15,441 bases of DNA from JAVZLH01 sp038883475 (GTDB lineage Archaea; Thermoproteota; Bathyarchaeia; Bathyarchaeales; Bathycorpusculaceae): NCBI GenBank assembly GCA_038883475.1, contig JAVZMA010000025.1, positions 1 to 15,441 on the forward strand, given 5' to 3'. The translations under genes were made by a program, and so were the position numbers. Below the pieces are notes generated by a model. That model had not been told where the DNA came from and did no database searches. It saw only the letters and a list, made by a program, of their open reading frames with translations. Below, one piece after another: positions 7,179 to 13,657 of the stretch; position 1 is the first letter of the stretch; every line of letters begins with the position of its first letter.

Positions 7179-8297
7179 ATGAAAGTTGATAGATTTTTGG
7201 TGGAACGGTTTATGGATGCTCATGAACATGATGTGGAACTTAATCTGGCGGAAACTTGCGTTGAACCGTTTACGTTAGGTGAGTTTCTAAAACTTATAGG
7301 GCGGGAAAAATTCTTTGAGGAGCTAAAAGATTTAAGGTTATCCTACGGGTTTGTTGATGGATCTTTGGATCTCAGACAAGGAATCGCGAATCTGTACGAC
7401 AGTATGAAGCCCGAAAACATCCTTATCGCTGGCGGGGGAATAGGTGCCAATTTTATCGTTTTCTACACCCTTGTCGAACCTGGCGACACGGTTGTTTCGG
7501 TTTTTCCAGCCTATCAGCAAATATACAGTGTAGCCAAATCCTTTGGAGCTAACGTTAAATTCTTGCAATTGCGAGAGGACAATCAATGGTTGCCAAATGT
7601 TGATGAGTTATCTGAAATTGTTGATGACAAAACCAAGCTTATTGTACTCATTAACCCGCATAATCCAACTGGAAGTCTCATTGAAACAGACCTTTTGAAA
7701 AAAATTTGCACCGTTGCCGAAGACGTCGGCGCATATGTGCTCTGCGATGAAGCTTATAGAGGCCTCTACATAAGGCCAGATGATTCTGTCCCCTCTGCGG
7801 TGGACATAAGTGAAAGAGCCATAGCAACGGGATCCTTTTCTAAGGTTTTTTCTCTTGCAGGCTTGCGCTTAGGATGGATAGCCGCCAGCAAACAGGTAAT
7901 TGAAGAATGCAAAATTCATAGAGACTACACAACAATCAGCAACGGTTTGATAGACGACGCCCTCGCAGCCCTCGCCGTAAAAAACATAGATCGCATATAT
8001 GAGCGCAATTTGAAGATTATCCGAACTAACTACCAAATTCTCTCGCGATGGGTTAAAGACGAGCCATTAATTGATTGGGTACCTCCGAGGGCGGGAAGCA
8101 TAGCCTTCCTCCGCTACAACTTTAAAGCTTCTTCAGAAGATCTTTGTATCCGCTTCCTTCAGAAAAAGAGAACATTGCTTGTTCCAGGTTCATGTTTCGG
8201 GATGGATGGGTATGTACGAGTTGGCTTCGGAGGCGGGACTGAAACCTTAAAGGAAGGCTTGTCGCGTTTCAAAGACTTTTTAAACTTTTACCGTTAA
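7179..8297 (+). CDS. Class I/II PLP-dependent aminotransferase-like enzyme
   Basis: A 372-residue fold-type-I PLP enzyme of the class I/II aminotransferase superfamily, expected to be cytosolic. Visible active-site elements are NPHNPTG (159-165) with the PLP-ring-contacting Asn162, Asp190 and Tyr193 in LCDEAYRG, and the Schiff-base Lys222 in GSFSKVFSLAGLRLGW, followed by the superfamily Arg230. A C-terminal Arg in GYVRVGFGGG is a candidate substrate-carboxylate binder. The N-terminus (LNLAETCVEPFTLGEFL) is reminiscent of the capreomycidine synthase branch, which performs more than transamination, but I cannot confirm this by eye. The substrate is unknown. It is the first gene of an operon with a second PLP enzyme 22 nt downstream. 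Confidence 0.88.
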   Translation: MKVDRFLVERFMDAHEHDVELNLAETCVEPFTLGEFLKLIGREKFFEELKDLRLSYGFVDGSLDLRQGIANLYDSMKPENILIAGGGIGANFIVFYTLVEPGDTVVSVFPAYQQIYSVAKSFGANVKFLQLREDNQWLPNVDELSEIVDDKTKLIVLINPHNPTGSLIETDLLKKICTVAEDVGAYVLCDEAYRGLYIRPDDSVPSAVDISERAIATGSFSKVFSLAGLRLGWIAASKQVIEECKIHRDYTTISNGLIDDALAALAVKNIDRIYERNLKIIRTNYQILSRWVKDEPLIDWVPPRAGSIAFLRYNFKASSEDLCIRFLQKKRTLLVPGSCFGMDGYVRVGFGGGTETLKEGLSRFKDFLNFYR

Positions 8298-8308
8298 AAC
8301 TGGAGTTA

Positions 8309-8313
8309 GGTGG
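8309..8313 (+). promoter_or_regulatory. Ribosome site of the second PLP-enzyme gene
   Basis: GGTGG sits 6 nt before the GTG start at 8320, inside the 22-nt gap after the aminotransferase stop. It supports both the GTG start and separate initiation within a shared message. Confidence 0.6.
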
Positions 8314-8319
8314 TTTTGA

Positions 8320-9786
8320 GTGAAGACGAAATATAGGTTCCAATTTTACAAGGAAATCTACAAGAACATACCAAAAATTCACCAGGAAGCCAGAGAAGCA
8401 GCGAAAGAAATCGGCCTCGAAAAATTGCAGGGTAAAGTCGGATTATACGTTGGCAGTTCAAGCTGCCCTGGTCCTCTTCCAAAATACGTGCTTGATGCAA
8501 TTGTTGAAGCAAACAAAATTTCAATTTACCCATTAAGCAAGGTGGAAGATCAGATCAGAGGGTTGGTTAAGGACATTTACGGCGATGAATATGATGTTGC
8601 AGTAACAAATACATGTGAATCCGCTTTGCGTGTATCTTTTGAAGCGCTTTTCGCTCCGCCTGCAATGAGGAGAGGCGACGCCTATAGGGCGAGGTATATT
8701 ACGCCCTATGGCGAAGATTTCGACTTTTTCGGAAGCTATGGAAGACCTTTTCCACCGCGATATAAGCATTTAGTCAGTGACCGAAGCACCTCAACTGGAG
8801 AGTTAGCTGTTGAAGCCAAAAGCCTCACGAATTTGGACACGATTTATGTGCGTTTAGCTGGAGCAAAATATGAGCCTCACGGGATCTGCTACAATGTGTG
8901 CCCATTGCTTTTGATGACACACGCGGGAGAATCATCAGAGAGAATAGCTAAGGTTGCAGAGAGACACGCTGACGAACTAGTGGGATTCGTAACTATAGGT
9001 TATGACACGCCCGGATACGGTCACGCCGAAAAGGCTGAAAATGGAGCGCCAAAGCTTATGAGGCTAATAAGCGGGCTTGCAAGGGAATTTGACGTCCCAT
9101 ACATAGTGGATTGTGCAAGCGGTCTTCCAGTCATCGGATTATCTCCTAAGGATATAGGTGCCAGCGTGATGATGTGGAGCATGGATAAGGTAGCCCGTTC
9201 AACAATCTGCGGTCTCATGGTAGGCGAAGAAGAATTTATGATTCCCATACGCAAGGGCTTAGGCGTCGGCGGAACAAAATACGGTGAACCCTCATCCCAT
9301 TATAAAGGGGTTTTCTCCTTCGCCGATCCGGGGAGAGACTCCATGATAGGACTGATGGAAACATTAAAAGCTATGAGGAATAAGCCTGAACTGTTCAAAA
9401 AACCCATTGATAAGATGCATAGAATAATTGAGGAAGAGTTTAAGTCGCTTGAACCAAGTAAATTTAGAGACGGAATCGTGATAACAAAATCCTATACGTT
9501 CGGCGGAATAGAGCTGAATTACGAACAGACATGGAAGGAAGATGAATATGGAATACCCATCTTCTCGCTTGAAGACCTATTCACAAACACAAACCCTATC
9601 ATGTCTGCCCTTGACGAAATGGGAATATACCCGCCAACAATATACAGCGGAAACAGTTTCATATCACCTGGAATGGGAACAGTCGACGAAGACGGAGAGC
9701 TGATAGAAGAAAACACCAGATTAGCAGTAAAAGCGCTTGTCCAAGCAATGGAAATTGTCTGCAAACACGCAGGACTCACAAAATAG
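8320..9786 (+). CDS. SelA/aminotransferase-V-like PLP enzyme of unknown substrate
   Basis: A 488-residue fold-type-I PLP enzyme resembling the class V aminotransferase / selenocysteine synthase-like group. Landmarks are NTCESALRVSFEAL (97-110), where the cofactor phosphate would bind; Asp264 in PYIVDCASGLP, expected to contact the PLP nitrogen; and Lys290 in MWSMDKVARS, the likely Schiff-base lysine. The glycine-rich GLGVGGTKYGEPSSHYKG segment (about 314-331) resembles the loop after the lysine in SelA-like proteins. It is longer than typical class V members (about 380-400), with an insertion around 110-200 that includes GEDFDFFGSYGRPFPPRYKH. Nothing shows selenium chemistry: no SelB, SelD or tRNA-Sec is in the window. 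The start is GTG. Co-transcription with the upstream aminotransferase suggests successive steps on an amino-acid-like substrate, which is inference. Confidence 0.82.
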   Translation: MKTKYRFQFYKEIYKNIPKIHQEAREAAKEIGLEKLQGKVGLYVGSSSCPGPLPKYVLDAIVEANKISIYPLSKVEDQIRGLVKDIYGDEYDVAVTNTCESALRVSFEALFAPPAMRRGDAYRARYITPYGEDFDFFGSYGRPFPPRYKHLVSDRSTSTGELAVEAKSLTNLDTIYVRLAGAKYEPHGICYNVCPLLLMTHAGESSERIAKVAERHADELVGFVTIGYDTPGYGHAEKAENGAPKLMRLISGLAREFDVPYIVDCASGLPVIGLSPKDIGASVMMWSMDKVARSTICGLMVGEEEFMIPIRKGLGVGGTKYGEPSSHYKGVFSFADPGRDSMIGLMETLKAMRNKPELFKKPIDKMHRIIEEEFKSLEPSKFRDGIVITKSYTFGGIELNYEQTWKEDEYGIPIFSLEDLFTNTNPIMSALDEMGIYPPTIYSGNSFISPGMGTVDEDGELIEENTRLAVKALVQAMEIVCKHAGLTK

Positions 9787-9837
9787 CCAAATGATTTCTT
9801 AGGGACAAAGTTGCATAACTTATTTTATCCTTGATAA

Positions 9838-9915
9838 TGGCGCCCTGGCCGGGATTTGAACCCGGGTCCAGCGGGCGACAGCCGCTTATACTAGACCGGA
9901 CTATACTACCAGGGC
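9838..9915 (-). tRNA. trnD: tRNA-Asp (anticodon GTC)
   Basis: The minus strand folds as a complete cloverleaf. The acceptor stem is GCCCTGG with CCAGGGC, the D-arm contains GTATAGTCCGG, and the anticodon stem AGCGG/CCGCT closes the loop CTGTCGC with anticodon GTC (plus-strand 9877-9879). The T-arm is CCGGG-TTCAAAT-CCCGG, the discriminator is G73, and CCA is encoded (9838-9840). There is no intron. G73 and GTC agree with aspartate identity. Confidence 0.97.
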
Positions 9916-9934
9916 TGATTGATAAAGGCAAGAG

Positions 9935-9944
9935 CGCTTAAAGG
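9935..9944 (-). promoter_or_regulatory. TATA box of the tRNA-Asp gene
   Basis: CCTTTAAGCG on the minus strand is centred about 25-26 nt before the mature 5' end at 9915, so the primary transcript should need little or no 5' trimming. Confidence 0.5.
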
Positions 9945-10067
9945 GAATAGAGAAAATGTTTAGTTTATTAAGTTTTCTTGGATAGTTCTTGCTGTTTCTG
10001 ATTAGTGTTGTTTTCTTGTTTGGCTTCCGTGAAACGTATTGACAAAAATGATGGGATAAGAAATATG

Positions 10068-11531
10068 CTATTTCAAGTCCTCTTCCTCTATTTCAGCAAG
10101 AATTTTTGCAAGCTTCTTTTTGAAGGCAATGTCTATTCCCCGCTCAATCATTATTCTTTGAGCTTGAGGCGAACCCGCACCATGCATGGACTCTGTTCTA
10201 TAACCAACCGCACCCAAACCCATGGAAATGTTCTCTATTAGCCTAAAAATCCTTAATCTATGTTCCGTTGGAACTTTTTCCACACCCTTCAAGTATTTTT
10301 CAACGTATTTCCCAACTACCGGGCTTCTCAGGTCTTTTTCTGATGGCGCCGTTACTATTAGGCCGCCTGCTATGTCTTCGGCTAACCTAACTATTTCATA
10401 TGGAAAACGCGTAACATTCAGCTTACATATGTTAGCCAACAATATGTTGACGAGGTAGGTTCCCGAAGGCGTCTTGTAGCCTTCAGCAGAACACGCTATT
10501 CCACAAGCGTACAATGTCTCGTTCAAGTGGTTCATTTCAACTATCTTATCCCTTATGTGAGAAGCCTTTTCAGTTCCATTGTATTCAGCTATTGTGGCTG
10601 CCGCGCCTATGAGAACATCGCCCACGCCGGTTTTGCATCCGCCGTAGCTTTGGCGGTGATAAGCCGCGAATCTCTCAACCAACGGCGCAGCAAACTCGTA
10701 TTCTTCAGCCATGAAAACCCTTTCCCACGGGACAAAAACATCGTCAAAAATTACCATGGCTTCTTGTCCGCCGTATTTCACGTTGCCTAAATCCATCTTT
10801 CCCTCTTCAAGCTTCCTCGTATCACATGACTGCCTACCATAAACGTATATTATGCCCTTCGTGTCGCTTGGAACCGCAAAAGAAACAGCATAGCTCTTGT
10901 CTTTTTCAGTCATTGCCCTAGTGGGCATAACAATTACTTCGTGGCTGTTCACCGAACCAGTAATATGAACCTTCGCTCCTCTCACAACTATGCCATCTTT
11001 TCTCTTATCAACAATCCTCAAATACAAGTCTGGGTCTGGCTGTTGGCTAGGCGCGAGGCTTCTGTCGCCTTTCGGGTCTGTCATGGCTCCACAACAGAAC
11101 AAATCGTTTTTTTGTATGTGTTTCAGGAATTCTATAAACCTTCTATAATATTCTGTTCCGAGCTTCTGATCCATTTCGTATGTAACGCTTGACAAGGTGT
11201 TTATAGCGTCCATTCCAACGCATCTTTGGAAGCATGTGCCAGTCTTTTGCCCCAAAACCCTCAGGAGCTTCACTTTTGTTATTAGGTCTTGGGTGCTTTG
11301 GTGTATGTGATTGAACCTGTTGATTTTTTCTCCTGTTATGTGGGATTTTGCAGTTGCCAGCTCCTCATGTTTTGGGTCGTGAGCTATGTCGTAGGTTGCG
11401 GCGGCAGCGTTTATTGAGGGCTTTATTATTGGGTGGTCAACTGGGTTTTTTATTTCCTCTCCGAAAAGGTAAACTTTGATTTTCCTTTTGCGTAGACTTT
11501 CAACATACTCTTTTCCAGTTTTAACCGTCAT
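10068..11531 (-). CDS. abfD: 4-hydroxybutyryl-CoA dehydratase / vinylacetyl-CoA isomerase family flavoprotein
   Basis: A 487-residue member of the HpaB/AbfD family (FAD- and [4Fe-4S]-dependent dehydration of 4-hydroxybutyryl-CoA to crotonyl-CoA in characterised members of about 490 residues). The cluster ligands known from the Clostridium enzyme (C99, C103, H292, C299) have counterparts here: Cys100 and Cys104 (TGTCFQRC), His292 and Cys299 (YHRQSYGGCK). Tyr296, Lys300 and Glu257 are also in place. Mono-oxygenase (HpaB) relatives lack these ligands, so the dehydratase branch is favoured. The frame extends 43 codons upstream, but the ATG at 11531, with GGAG 9 nt before it, is chosen. I could not place the equivalent of Glu455 (Gln456 is nearby). 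The only neighbour on the same transcript direction is a tiny Lys-rich protein, so the pathway (4-hydroxybutyrate cycle or aminobutyrate fermentation) is not shown. Confidence 0.88.
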   Translation of the reverse strand: MTVKTGKEYVESLRKRKIKVYLFGEEIKNPVDHPIIKPSINAAAATYDIAHDPKHEELATAKSHITGEKINRFNHIHQSTQDLITKVKLLRVLGQKTGTCFQRCVGMDAINTLSSVTYEMDQKLGTEYYRRFIEFLKHIQKNDLFCCGAMTDPKGDRSLAPSQQPDPDLYLRIVDKRKDGIVVRGAKVHITGSVNSHEVIVMPTRAMTEKDKSYAVSFAVPSDTKGIIYVYGRQSCDTRKLEEGKMDLGNVKYGGQEAMVIFDDVFVPWERVFMAEEYEFAAPLVERFAAYHRQSYGGCKTGVGDVLIGAAATIAEYNGTEKASHIRDKIVEMNHLNETLYACGIACSAEGYKTPSGTYLVNILLANICKLNVTRFPYEIVRLAEDIAGGLIVTAPSEKDLRSPVVGKYVEKYLKGVEKVPTEHRLRIFRLIENISMGLGAVGYRTESMHGAGSPQAQRIMIERGIDIAFKKKLAKILAEIEEEDLK

Positions 11532-11540
11532 TTTGGATGT

Positions 11541-11544
11541 CTCC
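11541..11544 (-). promoter_or_regulatory. Ribosome site deciding the dehydratase start
   Basis: GGAG on the minus strand lies 9 nt upstream of the ATG at 11531. It argues against the 43-codon upstream extension, whose translation (KKKRRKKINTL...) has no family resemblance. Confidence 0.5.
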
Positions 11545-11631
11545 ACTCTTTTGCATTGATATGTTACGAAAATGTAATTATTGTTTGTGCTGCAGAAAAA
11601 CCGTTCGGTTAAGGATACGTGTATAAGCGTG

Positions 11632-11805
11632 TTAATCTTTTTTCTTCTCTTTTTCTTCACCTTTTACGCCTTTAACAATACCCTTTCCAACACCTTTCAC
11701 TATACCAAAGCCTTTCTTAACGCCCTTACCCACAACTTCGCCTGTTTTTTCAGCTGCTTCTTCAGCTTTACCCTTTTCCTCCTTCTTCTTCTCTTTCTCA
11801 CTCAC
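11632..11805 (-). CDS. Small Lys/Glu-rich protein with glycine-zipper-like core
   Basis: A 57-residue protein with a charged N-terminus (SEKEKKKEEKGKAEEAAEK), a core of regularly spaced glycines (GEVVGKGVKKGFGIVKGVGK, then GIVKGVKG) and a charged tail (EEKEKKKD). The core alternates Gly with Val, Ile and Lys, like a glycine zipper or an amphipathic membrane-associating helix, although Lys content makes a true transmembrane helix unlikely. The GTG start at 11805 is chosen because the strong GGGGGTGA (11811-11818) ends 5 nt upstream. A TTG at 11820 would lie outside that site. The gene is about 100 nt upstream of, and parallel to, the dehydratase gene and divergent from mscL. No family is recognised. 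Confidence 0.6.
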   Translation of the reverse strand: MSEKEKKKEEKGKAEEAAEKTGEVVGKGVKKGFGIVKGVGKGIVKGVKGEEKEKKKD

Positions 11806-11810
11806 AACAA

Positions 11811-11818
11811 TCACCCCC
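11811..11818 (-). promoter_or_regulatory. Strong ribosome site of the small Gly/Lys-rich protein
   Basis: GGGGGTGA is the most complete ribosome-binding match in the window and is spaced 5 nt from the GTG at 11805. It is the main evidence that this small frame is translated. Confidence 0.55.
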
Positions 11819-11891
11819 AAGAAAACTGATAGTGTTTAGTTCAGTCTCTGAGTAGTTAAAACTTTCGAAAAAGCATATTTCATGGCAAGTG

Positions 11892-11928
11892 TTAAATATT
11901 AACCGAAACAGAATGGAAGCCATGGTGA
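11892..11928 (+). promoter_or_regulatory. TATA-like box and ribosome site of mscL
   Basis: TTAAATATT (11892-11900) is a TATA-like element. Initiation about 26 nt later would give a short leader holding GGTGA (11924-11928), 4 nt before the ATG at 11933. Confidence 0.45.
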
Positions 11929-11932
11929 ACGT

Positions 11933-12373
11933 ATGCCTAAAGATGAAGAAATGTTAACCGTTCTAAAGGAGATTAAAGCGCTTTTAGAGCCGAAGCCAGC
12001 GCCACCCCCACCGCCACCACCAAAGGGCTTATGGAACGAATTCATGGACTTCCTGTCCAAGTATAAAGTGATGGGGCTTGCGGTGGCTTTTATTATGGGT
12101 GTCTACTTGGGCGCACTGGTGCAAGCATTAGTTAGAGACTTCATAATGCCTATAATAGGCCTCGCACTATCAGGCGCTGGAATAGGAAACCTAGCCACGC
12201 TCAAGTTCGGAATCCCACCCACAACTTTTGATGCTCTTGGAAATCCACCCGCAGATTACACTGGACAAATATTCGGCGTAGGAGACTTCCTAGTAAGTCT
12301 GATAACCTTCATAATAGTGGCTTTCGTCATCTTCCTAATCGTGAAGATAACCAAGAAATGGGGCATCGAGTAG
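11933..12373 (+). CDS. mscL: MscL mechanosensitive channel with N-terminal cytoplasmic helix
   Basis: A 146-residue large-conductance mechanosensitive channel, which opens as an emergency valve during hypo-osmotic shock. The pore helix is recognisable: an amphipathic start (LWNEFMDFLSKYKVMGLAVA), then FIMGVYLGALVQALVRDFIMPIIGL (about 53-77), matching the MscL TM1 pattern with its Gly-spaced packing and IMP. TM2 is at about 117-140 (GDFLVSLITFIIVAFVIFLIVK). The protein ends six residues later (KKWGIE), without the usual C-terminal helix. Instead an amphipathic helix, DEEMLTVLKEIKALLEP (4-20), and a polyproline linker (PPPPPPP, 24-30) precede TM1. This mirrors the Pro/Ala linker and LLTEIRDLL helix normally at the C-terminus of bacterial MscL. 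The stop is 4 nt from that of the convergent radical SAM gene. Confidence 0.88.
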   Translation: MPKDEEMLTVLKEIKALLEPKPAPPPPPPPKGLWNEFMDFLSKYKVMGLAVAFIMGVYLGALVQALVRDFIMPIIGLALSGAGIGNLATLKFGIPPTTFDALGNPPADYTGQIFGVGDFLVSLITFIIVAFVIFLIVKITKKWGIE

Positions 12374-12377
12374 CCCT

Positions 12378-13253
12378 TTAGGCTTTCTTGAGGAGCCATG
12401 TTCCGTCGCATGTCGCCGTGTTCAAGTGGCTTAGGCCTTCTCTGCATGTGCCAAATTTTAATCCGTGTTTTTTGGCTGATGCGGCAACTTTTTCCATAAG
12501 CTTTATCCTTAAGCCTTTAGGCAGGTAAGTGTATCTTGCGATTTTTTCGCCTTTCTCAAAATAGAGCGGCTTTAGCTTTTGGGCTGTTTCCGGCATGGCG
12601 AGGCTTAGTCTCTGCCAGTTGTCCGCTTTAACCTTGTATGTGGAGGCGGTTATGTGTTTGACGTCTATGGCTGCCAAGGTTTTTATCAAGTTTTCTGGAT
12701 TGTCGTTTACGTAGGGGATTACTGGGTCTACGCGAACTGTCACGGGTATTCCTTTATCTATCAAAGTTTGAATAGCCTTTAAGCGCTGTTTTGGTGATGG
12801 AGCGTTTGGCTCAAGAACCTTCGCTAAATCCTCGTCTTCTGTTGTTATTGTCAAAGCGACTACCGTTGGAATTTTTGCCAAAAGGTCTATGTCTCTCATA
12901 ACCAGGTCGGACTTCGTTATTATCTGAATTTTACAATTATACCCCGCCAAAATTTTTAGGCATCGGCGCGTTAATGTTTTCTCCGCTTCTATTGTTGGGT
13001 AAGGGTCTGAAGAATTCGCTATCGAAACAATTTCGCCTCTAAGCTTTTGGGCTTCGCGTTCCAGTCGCGTTAACAAGTCCTTCTTTGGGCGGCAATCATA
13101 AAACTTTGGAATATAGCTTGAAGCGTAACAGTAAAGGCATCTGTGGTCGCATCCAGTGTAAGGGTTAAACGTAAGCTTAGGCGGACACGTGCAGAGTTTT
13201 GAACGCCACGGGTCGAAAGAGGTTATTAGACTCAAGGCTTCCGGCACACTCAA
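12378..13253 (-). CDS. Radical SAM protein, spore photoproduct lyase-like (COG1533)
   Basis: A 291-residue radical SAM enzyme. The canonical cluster motif is Cys35, Cys39 and Cys42 (GCDHRCLYC), placed after a Pro/Tyr-rich NPYTG as in COG1533 proteins. NSSDPYPTIEAEKTLTRR (80-97) is the usual glycine-poor segment of that group, and ITTEDEDLAKVLEPNAPS with PVTVRVDPVIP complete the partial TIM barrel. Extra cysteines at 21, 23, 54, 270 and 282 could be catalytic or bind a second cluster. COG1533 contains spore photoproduct lyase relatives, but most archaeal members have no proven substrate, so a DNA-repair role is only possible. The start is a TTG at 13253; a GTG two codons later is equally possible, and neither has a good ribosome site. 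Confidence 0.85.
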   Translation of the reverse strand: MSVPEALSLITSFDPWRSKLCTCPPKLTFNPYTGCDHRCLYCYASSYIPKFYDCRPKKDLLTRLEREAQKLRGEIVSIANSSDPYPTIEAEKTLTRRCLKILAGYNCKIQIITKSDLVMRDIDLLAKIPTVVALTITTEDEDLAKVLEPNAPSPKQRLKAIQTLIDKGIPVTVRVDPVIPYVNDNPENLIKTLAAIDVKHITASTYKVKADNWQRLSLAMPETAQKLKPLYFEKGEKIARYTYLPKGLRIKLMEKVAASAKKHGLKFGTCREGLSHLNTATCDGTWLLKKA

Positions 13254-13348
13254 GAGCTTAAACGTTTACGAGAAAGCGTTTGTAGGCCTAGGTTTAAATT
13301 CATTTGGTTTGCCGAGCTAACCTTATTTACGTATTTTCTGTGGAAACA

Positions 13349-13356
13349 CTTAAATG
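13349..13356 (+). promoter_or_regulatory. TATA-like box of the RHH/PIN operon
   Basis: CTTAAATG, preceded by an A-rich GGAAACA that could be a BRE, is centred about 26 nt before the ATG at 13379. This suggests a leaderless message and supports that start over the far-upstream ATG at 13304. Confidence 0.5.
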
Positions 13357-13378
13357 TAACTTTTATGCATGTTTATGT

Positions 13379-13657
13379 ATGGTTAACATAACTGTTTCTA
13401 TTCCAGAAGAGTTGTATAGGAAGATGAAGAAGTATTCTGAGGTTAGGTGGAGCGAGGTTGTGAGGAAGGCTTTAGCGGAGTACATTTGGCGTTTGGAGGT
13501 TATGGAGCGAGGTGTTGTCTCTTCTGAGAAGTTGGCGGAGTTGCTGAGGGAGTCTAATTTGGATGTGAGCTCCATAGGCTTGGATGAGGCTTTGGATTTT
13601 TATGAAAAAGCGAGGGAGCTTGAATGGAAGAGGTTGTCTACGACACGAGCGCGCTGA
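13379..13657 (+). CDS. vapB: Ribbon-helix-helix antitoxin (VapB-type)
   Basis: A 92-residue protein. The N-terminus VNITVSIPEELYRKMKKYSE followed by VRWSEVVRKALAEYIWRLEV is a classic ribbon-helix-helix DNA-binding dimerisation unit (residues 2-45). The C-terminal half (SSEKLAELLRES... and LDEALDFYEKARELEWKRL) is helical and probably wraps the partner toxin. The preceding 25 in-frame codons from 13304 are not protein-like for this family, and the TATA box points to 13379. The last 34 nt overlap the toxin gene in another frame, implying coupled translation. Confidence 0.88.
   Translation: MVNITVSIPEELYRKMKKYSEVRWSEVVRKALAEYIWRLEVMERGVVSSEKLAELLRESNLDVSSIGLDEALDFYEKARELEWKRLSTTRAR

Noticed and set aside
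8320..9786. Bona fide selenocysteine synthase
   Set aside because: Archaea use SepSecS, and there is no SelB, SelD, tRNA-Sec or in-frame TGA in the neighbourhood.
11581..11829. Hydrophobic Phe/Leu-rich frame on the plus strand that could look like a membrane protein
   Set aside because: It is the antisense of the Lys/Glu/Gly-rich small protein, which has the better ribosome site.
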